Positions 25,578 through 33,639 of a DNA stretch of 40,687 bases are shown piece after piece. A program made the position numbers and the translations under genes. Positions within the stretch are counted from its first letter, which is position 1; the number at the start of each line of letters is the position of its first letter. The stretch is from Hyphomicrobiales bacterium (GTDB taxonomy: Bacteria > Pseudomonadota > Alphaproteobacteria > Rhizobiales > Xanthobacteraceae), in NCBI GenBank assembly GCA_009377695.1, contig WHTP01000046.1:1-40687 (forward strand), given 5' to 3'. The notes beneath the pieces were generated by a model. That model was given only the letters and a program-made list of their open reading frames with translations, was not told where the DNA came from and searched no databases.

Positions 25578-27074
25578 ATGTCAGTTGCAACCGCCACCAA
25601 GCCGGCGCAGTCGCTCAAGCTGCCGGCCCACCGCGAGCCCTACTACGCCGGCAAATGGCAGAGGCCGGCCGCCGAACGCTATGCCGATGTGATCGCACCG
25701 GGCTCGGGCCAATCGCTTGGCAAAGTGGTCGACGGCACCGTTGCCGATGCCGAGGCTGCAATCGCGGCCGCGAAGGCTGCGTTCAAGGAATGGCGGCGCG
25801 TGCCGCCGCTTGAACGCGCGAAGATGCTGCGCGCTATTGCCGATGTGTTGCGCAAGAACGGAGACGAGCTCGCGATGCTCGACGCTGCCGACTGCGGCAA
25901 TCCCTATGCGGAGATGGTGCGCGATGCGAACGCCGGCGCGGCGCAGCTCGACTTTTATGCCGGTCTCGTCACCGAGATGAAGGGCGCTTCGATCCCGATG
26001 GGACCGGACGTCGTGAATTTCTCGGTGCGCGAGCCGCTCGGTGTCGTCGGGCGCATCATTCCGTTCAACCATCCCTTCATGTTCGCGGCCGGAAAGTCGG
26101 GCGCGCCGCTCGCCGCCGGCAACACGGTCGTGCTCAAGCCGCCGGAACAGGCGCCGCTCTCGGCGCTGCGGCTGGCCGAGCTGATCGACGGCATCCTGCC
26201 GCCCGGCGTGTGGAACGTGGTGCCCGGCGGCCGTGAAGTGGGGCAGGTGCTTTCCAGCCATCCCGACATCGCCATGGTGGCTCTGATCGGCAGTGTGCCG
26301 ACCGGCCGCGCGGTGATGAAAGCTGCGTCCGATACGCTCAAGCCGGTGCTGCTCGAACTGGGCGGCAAGAATGCGCTGATCGCGTACCCGGACGCCGATC
26401 TCGAAGCCGTATCGGCGGCCGTGGTGGACGGCATGAACTTCACCTGGTGCGGGCAGTCCTGCGGCTCGACCAGCCGGGCCTTCGTCCACGAGAAGATTTA
26501 CGACGCGGTGCTCCAGCGGGCGACGGAATCGATCAAGCGCTACAAGCCCGGCGATCCGACCGATCCCGCGACTACGATGGGCTCGATCATCAACCAGGTG
26601 CAGTACGACCGGGTCATGAAATACATCGCGGCGGGCAAGGAGGATGGCGCGCGTCTTGTGAGTGGCGGCAAGCGGCCGGACGATCCCAGCCTCGCGAAGG
26701 GGCTGTTCATCGAGCCGACCATCTTCGCCGACGTGAACATGGGCATGCGCATCGGCAAGGAGGAGATCTTCGGGCCGGTCCTGTCTGTGTTCAAATGGAA
26801 GGATGAAGCCGAGATGCTGGCGCAAGTGAACCAGGTGGAGTACGGGCTCACCTGTTCGATCTGGACCACCGATCTCGCGACCGCGCACCGTACCGCCGGT
26901 GTGGTCGAGGCGGGCTATGTCTGGATCAACGAAGTGTCGAAGCATTTCCTCGGCGCGCCATTCGGCGGCTACAAACAGTCCGGCATCGGTCGCGAGGAAT
27001 GCATCGAGGAACTCCTGCGCTTCACCCGCGAGAAGAACATCCACGTGAATCTCAAGCGGCGGAGCGGCCACTAA
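25578..27074 (+). CDS. NAD(P)-dependent aldehyde dehydrogenase
   Basis: A 498-residue ALDH-superfamily enzyme of normal length. It oxidises an aldehyde to the acid. The N-terminal catalytic-loop Asn164 (IPFNHP), the general base Glu260 (LLELGGKNALI) and the nucleophile Cys295 (CGQSCGSTSR) are all present, as is IGKEEIFGPVLSVF near the C-terminus. The ATG at 25578 has AGGGAGG five bases upstream; the frame is open far upstream into the permease gene, but no good start lies there. It is the last gene of the cluster and probably handles an aldehyde or semialdehyde from the ring substrate or its side chain. Confidence 0.93.
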   Translation: MSVATATKPAQSLKLPAHREPYYAGKWQRPAAERYADVIAPGSGQSLGKVVDGTVADAEAAIAAAKAAFKEWRRVPPLERAKMLRAIADVLRKNGDELAMLDAADCGNPYAEMVRDANAGAAQLDFYAGLVTEMKGASIPMGPDVVNFSVREPLGVVGRIIPFNHPFMFAAGKSGAPLAAGNTVVLKPPEQAPLSALRLAELIDGILPPGVWNVVPGGREVGQVLSSHPDIAMVALIGSVPTGRAVMKAASDTLKPVLLELGGKNALIAYPDADLEAVSAAVVDGMNFTWCGQSCGSTSRAFVHEKIYDAVLQRATESIKRYKPGDPTDPATTMGSIINQVQYDRVMKYIAAGKEDGARLVSGGKRPDDPSLAKGLFIEPTIFADVNMGMRIGKEEIFGPVLSVFKWKDEAEMLAQVNQVEYGLTCSIWTTDLATAHRTAGVVEAGYVWINEVSKHFLGAPFGGYKQSGIGREECIEELLRFTREKNIHVNLKRRSGH

Positions 27075-27076
27075 TT

Positions 27077-27123
27077 AGTGTCCCGATTCCGAAGTTCGTA
27101 CCATTTCGCAGCGGGCACACTAG
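27077..27123. repeat. Type A repeat, half copy
   Basis: TAGTGTCCCGATTCCGAAGT plus TCGTACCATTTCGCAGCGG, then a jump to GCACACTAG. The right arm is missing. It begins right after the aldehyde dehydrogenase stop. Confidence 0.7.
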
Positions 27124-27177
27124 GCTGCAACTGCAAGGGAAGGCGCAGTGACGCTGCGTGAGCGCAGACTGGCCAAA

Positions 27178-27207
27178 CGAAAAAAACCGGACCCTGACGG
27201 GTCCGGT
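27178..27207 (-). terminator. Rho-independent terminator, minus strand (possibly bidirectional)
   Basis: Perfect 9-bp stem ACCGGACCC/GGGTCCGGT with loop TGAC. On the minus strand it is followed by a run of Ts (seven As at 27180-27186 on plus). It lies about 315 bases beyond the LysR stop on that strand and about 105 bases after the aldehyde dehydrogenase stop on plus, where the T-richness (CTTAGTTT) is weaker. Confidence 0.7.
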
Positions 27208-27521
27208 CTTAGTTTGTCGGCGCGGGGCCGACATCACCTTCCAGAGGGGAACAACTGCCGACAATTTCTGTCGCGATCTGGGAGGATAGGCGACAGTTCA
27301 TCGGCAGCAACGACGTCAGTATGCCGAGCCTGACGAGTCGGACAACACGGAGGGCCGCATGCCAGCCATGCGGGTGCCGCAGCCTGAGAACACCTGTCGT
27401 TGCATGGTCAACGAAGCGTCTCGATGATCACCAGATGAATCAGGTCGTCATCTGGCTTGTTGCATTTTCAGCATGATCTTTCCGAACATCGGTTCCCGCT
27501 TTCGGATGCTGTAAACGCTTT
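27208..27521. other. Gene-free spacer
   Basis: It contains a second small hairpin, GTCGGC/GCCGAC (27216-27232), and otherwise no convincing coding sequence or RNA fold. Short open frames here have no ribosome binding site and no recognisable protein. A small RNA transcribed on minus and ending at the terminator at 27178-27207 is possible. Confidence 0.4.
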
Positions 27522-28418
27522 CTAAAAGTGCCAGCGCTGTGCCTTACTCACGAGGAAATCCCGGAACACCTGCACGCGCGCGACCGACTTGAGTTCTTCC
27601 GGATAGACGAAATAGGCGTCATAGGCGAGCGAGCTTGAGGTATCGCCAAAGAGCTGTACGAGGCCGCTGCTCTCTTCGAGCAGATAGTCAGGCAGCATCG
27701 CAATGCCGATGCCGCGCTGGCAGGCGCGCAGTACGCCGAGCACGTTGTTGATGGTCAGCCAGGGCGCGCGCGCCGGGCCGCCCTCATGGCCCGCGGCCAG
27801 CAACCAATGACCGGTCTGCTGCAGCCACGGCGGCACAGTGCCGCCGAGCACGACGAGGCGATGCTTGCCGAGTTCATCGACCGAGCGGGGCGTACCGAAA
27901 CGCTTGAGGTACTCCGGCGACGCGCAAGCATGGAAGTGCATCGAGAACAGCTTACGCTGGATCAGGTCGGGTTGGACCGGTTGCCGCAGGCGGATGGCGA
28001 CATCGGCTTCGCGCATCGCGAGATCAAGTTCCTCTTCGGTGGTGAGCAGCGTGATCCGGATGTCGGGGTAGAGGTCAATGAATTCGCCGAGCCGCGGCGT
28101 CAGCCAGTGGATGCCGATGCCGGGCGTCGTCGTCACCTTGAGCTCGCCGTTCGGGCGTTCGCGCGTGTCGGTCAGTTTGGCGCGCGCGGCTTCAAGCTTC
28201 ATGAACACTTCATGCGCGGTTTGGTGGAGAAGCTCGCCCTGCTCCGTGAGAATCAGTCCGCGCGCATGACGATGAAACAGCGAGACGCCGAGTTCCTGCT
28301 CGAGTGCGGACACCTGCCGCGAGACCGCCGACTGCGACAGCCCAAGCTGCTCGCCGGCATGCGTGAAGCTTCCCGCCTCGGCGGCGGCATGGAAGACTTT
28401 CAGCTTATCCCAATCCAT
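27522..28418 (-). CDS. LysR-family transcriptional regulator
   Basis: A 298-residue LysR regulator. The winged helix is at 1-60 (LKVFHAAAEAGSFTHAGEQL, LSQSAVSRQVSALEQELG), followed by the linker helix. The effector-binding domain spans 90-290 (GELKVTTTPGIGIHWLTPRL, IRLRQPVQPDLIQRKLF, GIGIAMLPDYL). The gene lies 55 bases after trxB on the same strand and may be read through from it. Its target cannot be told; the divergent or nearby dioxygenase cluster ends 450 bases away on the opposite strand. The organisation with trxB and lrp resembles that seen in related Bradyrhizobium-type genomes as I recall it. Confidence 0.92.
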   Translation of the reverse strand: MDWDKLKVFHAAAEAGSFTHAGEQLGLSQSAVSRQVSALEQELGVSLFHRHARGLILTEQGELLHQTAHEVFMKLEAARAKLTDTRERPNGELKVTTTPGIGIHWLTPRLGEFIDLYPDIRITLLTTEEELDLAMREADVAIRLRQPVQPDLIQRKLFSMHFHACASPEYLKRFGTPRSVDELGKHRLVVLGGTVPPWLQQTGHWLLAAGHEGGPARAPWLTINNVLGVLRACQRGIGIAMLPDYLLEESSGLVQLFGDTSSSLAYDAYFVYPEELKSVARVQVFRDFLVSKAQRWHF

Positions 28419-28473
28419 CTCTCAAGCCTTCCCTCTCCCGGATCGGAGAGCCGCCGAACCCCGGGAAGGGGAT

Positions 28474-29445
28474 TCACTCCGCCGCAACCCGCGGCTCGGC
28501 CTCGCCATGCGCGGCGAGGAATTTTTCGGCTTCCAGCGCCGCCATGCAGCCCTGGCCGGCGGCGGTGACCGCCTGCCGGTACACGTCGTCAGTTACGTCG
28601 CCGGCAGCGAATACGCCGGGCGCCGACGTCGCAGTCGAGTAGGGTGCCGTTTTGACGTAGCCGCCGTGCTTCATCTCGATGAAGCCTTCGAACAGCGCCG
28701 ACGCCGGCGTGTGGCCGATGGCGATGAAGATACCATCGGCGGCCATCTCGGTGCGGGCGCCGGTTTTGACGTTGCGCAGCACCGCGCCGCGCACCTTGAG
28801 CGGCGTGGTATCGCCGGTCACGTCGTCGAGCACGCTGTCCCAGATCACGGAGATCTTCGGGTTCTTGAACAGACGGTCCTGGAGGATTTTCTCGGCACGG
28901 AAACTGTCGCGCCGGTGCACGACTGTTACCTTGTTCGCGAAATTGGTGAGGAACAGCGCTTCCTCGACGGCGGTGTTGCCGCCACCGATCACCAGCACCT
29001 CCTTGCCGCGATAGAAGAAGCCATCGCAGGTGGCGCAGGCGGAGACGCCATAGCCCTTGAACTTCTGCTCCGAGGGCAGGTCGAGCCAGCGCGCCTGGGC
29101 GCCGGTTGCGATGACGAGGGCGTCGGCAAGGTAGACGTCGCCGGAATCGCATTCGAGCCGGAACGGGCGCCGCGCCAGGTTCACTTTCATCACATGATCG
29201 GTCACGATCCGCGTGCCGACGTGCTCGGCCTGCTTCTGCATCTGCTCCATCAGCCAGGGGCCCTGGATGACGTCCGCGAAGCCGGGATAGTTCTCGACGT
29301 CGGTGGTGATAGTGAGCTGTCCGCCGGGCTGGATTCCCTGGATCATGACGGGTTCCAGCATGGCGCGGGCGGCATAGATTGCGGCGGTATAGCCGGCCGG
29401 TCCCGAGCCGATAATCACGACTTTCGCGTGGGTCGTCGTGCCCAT
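28474..29445 (-). CDS. trxB: Thioredoxin reductase
   Basis: A 323-residue low-molecular-weight thioredoxin-disulfide reductase, which passes electrons from NADPH through FAD to thioredoxin in the cytoplasm. FAD site IIGSGPAGYTAA (11-22). Redox-active CATC at 137-140 in GVSACATCDGFFYRG. NADPH site VIGGGNTAVEEA (152-163). C-terminal FAD motif GVFAAGDVTDDVYRQAVTAAG. The ATG at 29445 begins the conserved sequence; an upstream in-frame ATG would add 21 unconserved residues. It is divergent from lrp across a 247-base spacer. Confidence 0.96.
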   Translation of the reverse strand: MGTTTHAKVVIIGSGPAGYTAAIYAARAMLEPVMIQGIQPGGQLTITTDVENYPGFADVIQGPWLMEQMQKQAEHVGTRIVTDHVMKVNLARRPFRLECDSGDVYLADALVIATGAQARWLDLPSEQKFKGYGVSACATCDGFFYRGKEVLVIGGGNTAVEEALFLTNFANKVTVVHRRDSFRAEKILQDRLFKNPKISVIWDSVLDDVTGDTTPLKVRGAVLRNVKTGARTEMAADGIFIAIGHTPASALFEGFIEMKHGGYVKTAPYSTATSAPGVFAAGDVTDDVYRQAVTAAGQGCMAALEAEKFLAAHGEAEPRVAAE

Positions 29446-29692
29446 GGAAGCTTGGCCCCTGGAAGGTGTGTTTTTGGGCGGCAGCCGACCGCTCAGCGTT
29501 GCCTTCAATTTAGGACTTTCAGCGAGCTATGCAATAGACGCAGGACGGAGCGCCCACAGTCATCTGGCCGCAACTCCATGGTTCTGCATACTAAAATACC
29601 GCGATGCGCAATAATCTTTCGCGCTGCCGCCGGCCGCGCTAAACCTCGGTGGCATTTGCCCGAGAGACTTTGGCCCAGCAGGGGACGTTGAC

Positions 29693-30163
29693 GTGGCCGC
29701 CCGCCTCGACGCCATTGACCGGAAGATCCTGAAAGAGCTGCAGGACGACGGCCGCATGACCAATGTGGAGCTCGCCCAGCGGGTGGGGATCTCAGCGCCG
29801 CCGTGCCTGCGGCGGGTGCGCGCGCTCGAGGAGGCCGGCTACATCAAGGGTTACCGCGCGCTGCTCGACGAGAAGAAGCTCGGCTACGAGGTGACGGTAT
29901 TTGCCATGGTGCACCTCACCAGCCAGGCGGAGCCGGATCTCAAGGCATTCGAGAGCTTCGTCCGCAAGGCGCCGCTGGTGCGCGAATGTTGGATGTTGTC
30001 GGGCGAGATCGACTTCATCCTTAAATGCGTCGCGCCCGACCTGAAGACGTTCCAGGCCTTCGTCAACGAGCTGACGGGGGCGCCCAACGTCCGCAACGTC
30101 AAGACGTCGCTCACGCTGCGCAATGCCAAAGACGCGGCCACGGTGCCGATGGAAGGGGAATGA
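29693..30163 (+). CDS. Lrp/AsnC-family transcriptional regulator
   Basis: A 156-residue Lrp/AsnC regulator with GTG start (29693), preceded by GGGGAC. HTH at about 5-60 (LDAIDRKILKELQDDGRMTN, ELAQRVGISAPPCLRRVRAL) and the RAM ligand-binding domain at about 70-150 (VRECWMLSGEIDFILKCVAPD). It is divergent from trxB, a pairing that suggests autoregulation or control of trxB from the shared spacer. The effector is unknown, probably an amino acid. Confidence 0.93.
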   Translation: MAARLDAIDRKILKELQDDGRMTNVELAQRVGISAPPCLRRVRALEEAGYIKGYRALLDEKKLGYEVTVFAMVHLTSQAEPDLKAFESFVRKAPLVRECWMLSGEIDFILKCVAPDLKTFQAFVNELTGAPNVRNVKTSLTLRNAKDAATVPMEGE

Positions 30164-30175
30164 AGGCGTCCACCT

Positions 30176-30277
30176 GGTGTCCCGTTTCCGAAGTTCGTAC
30201 GATTTCGTAGCAACCACCCACACGAACTTCGGACGGACACGAGGAACTCTTTGAATCTAGTGTGGCCGCCACACTAG
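30176..30277. repeat. Type A repeat followed by a minimal type B palindrome
   Basis: Type A: GTGTCCCGTTTCCGAAGTTC (30177-30196) and ACGAACTTCGGACGGACAC (30222-30240), with a diverged loop. The linker AACTCTTTGAAT follows. Then CTAGTGTGGCCGCCACACTA plus G (30257-30277) is a type B element reduced to its two ends. The same linker, inverted, joins B and A at 33424-33446. Confidence 0.75.
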
Positions 30278-30350
30278 AAAACGTCCCACCCGCATGAGGC
30301 GTGGAACGTCCCACTCACGCGATTGCGACCTATCGTCCGCCGCACCCAAA

Positions 30351-30378
30351 TTGACGCAGCCGCTGGCCCAGATAACAT
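30351..30378 (+). promoter_or_regulatory. Candidate promoter of the TRAP operon
   Basis: TTGACG (30351-30356), 16-base spacer, TAACAT (30373-30378), about 45 bases before the DctP start. The -35 box is good and the -10 box moderate. Confidence 0.4.
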
Positions 30379-30424
30379 CCTTCCCAACTAAATAATCGGG
30401 CGATCACGCCCGGGGAGGAACAAC

Positions 30425-31435
30425 GTGCTGACCAATCGCCGGACGATCATTGCAGGATCGCTTGCCACGACCGCCGCCACGGTCTTCCCGCGGGGCGCCT
30501 GGGCAAAAGAGGAGTTGAAGCTGCACAGCTTCGTGCCGCCGACCCACATCATCTGGGCGCGCGTCCTCACGCCATGGAGCCAGGAGGTCGCCAAGCTGAG
30601 CAAGGGCGAGCTGACGGTTCGCCTGTTTCCGTCGATGCAGCTTGGCGGCAAGCCGCCGGAGCTTTATCGCCAGACCCAGCAGGGCATCACCGACGCCACG
30701 TTCACGCTGCCCGGCTATACCTCGGCCGATTTCCCGATGATGGCGTTGACCGAACTGCCGGGCACGGCAACCAGCGCCGATGATGGGACCAAGAAATTGT
30801 GGGCCAACTTCGACAAGTATCTCGCCCGCGACTACAAGGGCACCAAGGTGCTGATGCTGTGGAATTCCGACACGGCGAGCATTATGAGCAAGTCGAAGCC
30901 GGTCCGCAGGCTTGAGGACTTCAAGGGAATGAAGATCCGCACGCCGTCGGCGGCGCAGTCCTCGCAGCTCGAGGCGTTGGGCGCTATCCCGATCGATATG
31001 CCGGTCACGCAAATCTACAACTCGCTCGACCGTGGCGTCATCGATGCATCGATGATCCCGATGTCCGCGGCGCTTGATTTCAAGCTGATCGAAGTGGCCA
31101 AGTATTTCACGGTCGATGCGCCGCTTGGCCGCTCGCCGTTCCTGGTGGCAATGAATCTTAACCGCTATCAGAAGCTGCCTGCCAACCTCAAGAAGGTGAT
31201 CGACGACACCACCGGCCTGAAGCTCAGCCTGAAAGGGGCCGCCGAATACGACGCCCAGAGCCAAGCCGGGATTGAGGCGGCGAAGAAAGACCGCGAGCTC
31301 ATCACTCTGTCGGCGCAGGAGCGCCAGCGCTGGATGGAGGCGTTCAAGCCCATGATCCGCAGGAAGATGGAGGAGGGCGAGAAGGCCGGGCTGCCTGCGC
31401 GTGGCTTGGTGGATGCCTATGGATTGCTGGGCTGA
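30425..31435 (+). CDS. TRAP transporter substrate-binding protein (DctP family)
   Basis: A 336-residue periplasmic receptor with GTG start (30425) after GGGGAGGAA. The N-terminus NRRTIIAGSLATTAATVFPRGAWA is a signal with a twin arginine, cleaved near AWA-KEEL. Typical DctP segments are LGGKPPELYRQTQQGITDAT, LEDFKGMKIRTPSAAQSSQL (Arg at about 178 in the conserved KIR segment binds carboxylates in this family), and LGAIPIDMPVTQIYNSLDRG. The ligand is probably an organic acid; its identity cannot be read. It is the first gene of a complete P-Q-M operon. Confidence 0.93.
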   Translation: MLTNRRTIIAGSLATTAATVFPRGAWAKEELKLHSFVPPTHIIWARVLTPWSQEVAKLSKGELTVRLFPSMQLGGKPPELYRQTQQGITDATFTLPGYTSADFPMMALTELPGTATSADDGTKKLWANFDKYLARDYKGTKVLMLWNSDTASIMSKSKPVRRLEDFKGMKIRTPSAAQSSQLEALGAIPIDMPVTQIYNSLDRGVIDASMIPMSAALDFKLIEVAKYFTVDAPLGRSPFLVAMNLNRYQKLPANLKKVIDDTTGLKLSLKGAAEYDAQSQAGIEAAKKDRELITLSAQERQRWMEAFKPMIRRKMEEGEKAGLPARGLVDAYGLLG

Positions 31436-31546
31436 CGGCGCTCATAGCCATTGACAGCGATGCCCGGAACTTGTCCCGAGCATCGCGTTCGGTCCGGAAA
31501 CAATCGCAAGAGAGATAGCTGCGAGGATTAGGCGCGGGGGACGTTG

Positions 31547-32014
31547 ATGTGGCTTTTCGACCGGTTCCTGCGCCTGCTTGCGCTTGCGAGCGGCATCGTT
31601 CTGCTCGGGCTCATGGCGTTCATCGTGTTGGACGTCGTGCTGCGCAAGGTCTTCAATTCGCCTTTCAGCAGCTCGAAGGAAGTCACTGAGTTCGCGATGG
31701 TGCTGATCGTGTTCGGCGCCATTGCCTATTGTGGTTGGACCGGTGGCCACATCGCGGTCGATCTGTTCGAGAAGGCGCTTGATCGGCCAAGCCTGCGCTA
31801 CCTGCCGTCGCTGCTTTCGTTCATGGGCGCGGCGTTGTTCGCAGTCATCGCCTGGCAGGCGACGGTGGAGACGATCGCGACACTGCCGCAGGTATCGAAC
31901 ATGCTGCGGATGCCGCACTATCCATTCCGCTTCACCGTCGCCTTCGGCTCCGCGACCTTTGCGGTCGTCATGTTCATCCAGGGCATCCAGGCCCTGCGTC
32001 AGCCGCACCACTGA
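31547..32014 (+). CDS. TRAP transporter small permease (DctQ family)
   Basis: A 155-residue membrane protein with four helices (FLRLLALASGIVLLGLMAFI; VLIVFGAIAYCGWTGGHIAV; LPSLLSFMGAALFAVIAWQA; FTVAFGSATFAVVMFIQGIQ) and the family motif KVFNSPFSSSKEVTEF. The ATG at 31547 is used in preference to a TTG one codon upstream; GGGGGA lies six bases before it. It lies 111 bases after DctP and 11 before DctM. DctQ links the receptor to the large permease. Confidence 0.92.
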   Translation: MWLFDRFLRLLALASGIVLLGLMAFIVLDVVLRKVFNSPFSSSKEVTEFAMVLIVFGAIAYCGWTGGHIAVDLFEKALDRPSLRYLPSLLSFMGAALFAVIAWQATVETIATLPQVSNMLRMPHYPFRFTVAFGSATFAVVMFIQGIQALRQPHH

Positions 32015-32025
32015 GGCCACGTCCG

Positions 32026-33333
32026 ATGCCGGCACCGGAAATCATCGGCCTGCTCGGCATCGTGGTCATGATTACGCTGCTCGCTCTGCGCATGCCGATC
32101 GGCATTGCGATGATGCTGGTCGGCATCATCGGTTTTGCGATCCTGAGCGGCGTCGGACCGGCGCTGTCGGTGCTCGGGACCTATCCCTATTCCTATTCGG
32201 CAGTTTATGAGCTTGCGGTGATTCCGCTGTTCGTGCTGATGGGCAATGCGGCCGCAGCCTCCGGCATGAGCCGCGACCTCTATGCCGCCGCCTATGCCTG
32301 GGTCGGCCATTGGCGCGGCGGGCTGGCCTCGGCCACCGTGCTCGCGTGCGCCGGTTTCGCTGCGGTGTCGGGGTCGAGCGTGGCGTCGGCGGTGACCATG
32401 GGCAAGGTCTGTCTGCCGGAGATGCGTCGCTACAAGTACGACCCGCGGCTGTCCACCGGCACCGTCGCCGCCGGCGGCACGCTTGGCATTCTGATCCCGC
32501 CGAGCACCGCCTTCATCATCTACGCAATCCTCACCGAGGAATCCATCGGTCGCCTGCTGCTTGCTGGCTTCCTGCCTGGTGTGTTGCTGACCACACTGTT
32601 CATGATCACGATCGCGGTGTGGACGCGGCTTAAGCCGGAGCTTGGTCCGCCCGGGCCGGTGGCGTCACGTCGCGAACGCCTCGATACGCTCGGCAAGGCC
32701 GGTCCAATCATCTTCATCGTGGCATTGACCATCGGCGGCATCTATCTTGGCTTGTTCACGCCGGAAGAGGCGGCGGCCGTCGGCGCGGCGCTCGCACTAG
32801 CCTATGCCGCGTTGCGACGGAAGCTGGGCGGCACCGTGCTCTCCACAACGCTCCTGGATACCGTCAAGACCACGGCCTTTGTCTTCCTGATCCTGATCGG
32901 CGCGCTGGTTTTCGGGCCGTTCCTGGCGCTCAGCGGGCTGCCGACCAAACTCGCCGATGCGCTGGTCGCGCTCGAATTGCCTCGCATCGTCATCTTGCTG
33001 GTGCTCTGCCTAATCTACATCGCCCTCGGCATGTTTCTTGAAGGATTCTCCATCCTCGTGCTGACGCTTCCGATCGTCATTCCCATCATCAAGGCGCTCC
33101 AATACGACACCATCTGGTTCGGCGTGCTGATGGTGATCCTGCTGGAAATGGGCCTGATCAGTCCGCCCGTCGGCATCAACGTATTCGTGGTCAAGGGGCT
33201 CGTGCCCGATGTGTCGATGGGACAGATTTTTGTCGGCATCCTGCCGTTCTGGATAGCGATGCTCGTGTGCGTCGCGATCCTCATCGCGTTTCCCGACATC
33301 GCGCTGATCATCCCGAACACGATGATCAACTGA
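32026..33333 (+). CDS. TRAP transporter large permease (DctM family)
   Basis: A 435-residue Na+-coupled permease with about 12 helices. Typical features are SVASAVTMGKVCLPEMRRYKYD and, just after, TGTVAAGGTLGILIPPS; the YTPEEAAAVGA-like motif is LFTPEEAAAVGAALAL; and near the end MGLISPPVGINVFVVKG. Normal length. It completes the TRAP system; palindromic repeats follow 15 bases after the stop and may mark the end of the transcript. Confidence 0.95.
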   Translation: MPAPEIIGLLGIVVMITLLALRMPIGIAMMLVGIIGFAILSGVGPALSVLGTYPYSYSAVYELAVIPLFVLMGNAAAASGMSRDLYAAAYAWVGHWRGGLASATVLACAGFAAVSGSSVASAVTMGKVCLPEMRRYKYDPRLSTGTVAAGGTLGILIPPSTAFIIYAILTEESIGRLLLAGFLPGVLLTTLFMITIAVWTRLKPELGPPGPVASRRERLDTLGKAGPIIFIVALTIGGIYLGLFTPEEAAAVGAALALAYAALRRKLGGTVLSTTLLDTVKTTAFVFLILIGALVFGPFLALSGLPTKLADALVALELPRIVILLVLCLIYIALGMFLEGFSILVLTLPIVIPIIKALQYDTIWFGVLMVILLEMGLISPPVGINVFVVKGLVPDVSMGQIFVGILPFWIAMLVCVAILIAFPDIALIIPNTMIN

Positions 33334-33347
33334 GTTGAGCCTCGCCG

Positions 33348-33423
33348 CTAGTGTGGCGGTTCAGAAGTTCGCCTTGCTTTGCGGCTGGGTCGCGAGCGAA
33401 CTTCTGAACCAAAGCCACACTAG
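33348..33423. repeat. Type B palindromic repeat, full copy
   Basis: CTAGTGTGGCGGTTCAGAAG plus TTCGC on the left; GCGAACTTCTGAACC plus AAAGCCACACTAG on the right; 23-base loop. Arms pair except for the AAA insertion, as in the copy at 1362-1433. Confidence 0.85.
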
Positions 33424-33446
33424 ATTCAAAGAGTTGCTAGACTAGT

Positions 33447-33521
33447 CTAGTGTCCTTCGATTCCGAAGTTCGTATAAGAGGCCGCTGCGAAATGGTACGA
33501 ACTTCGGAATCGGGACACTAG
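33447..33521. repeat. Type A palindromic repeat, full copy with inverted loop
   Basis: CTAGTGTCCTTCGATTCCGA, AGTTCGTA, loop TAAGAGGCCGCTGCGAAATG, TACGAACTTCGGAATCGGGA plus CACTAG. The loop is the reverse complement of that in 736-808 (few differences). The extra bases (CTTCG against CCG) sit on the other arm relative to that copy. The rest of the gap to the greA terminator (33522-33574) is plain. Confidence 0.85.
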
Positions 33522-33574
33522 ACTAGCAACCCACGGAGAGGCGGTTGCCCGCTGTCGTCATTGGCGGACAGCAT

Positions 33575-33607
33575 CAAAAACACCATCGCCGGGCAGGGCC
33601 CGGCGAT
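33575..33607 (-). terminator. Rho-independent terminator of greA
   Basis: Perfect 10-bp stem ATCGCCGGGC/GCCCGGCGAT (33585-33594, 33598-33607) with a 3-base loop. On the minus strand it is followed by GGTGTTTTTG. It lies 33 bases after the greA stop. Confidence 0.85.
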
Positions 33608-33639
33608 ATGGACGTTCAAAACACGAAAACGGATCGACG

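Noticed and set aside
25581-27071. A long open frame on the minus strand opposite the aldehyde dehydrogenase
   Set aside because: GC-rich codon bias keeps the antisense frame open. The translation is rich in His and Arg with no recognisable domain, and the plus strand is a complete ALDH.
27148-27333. Small plus-strand open frame overlapping the terminator
   Set aside because: It runs through the terminator stem, has no ribosome binding site and a composition typical of chance frames.
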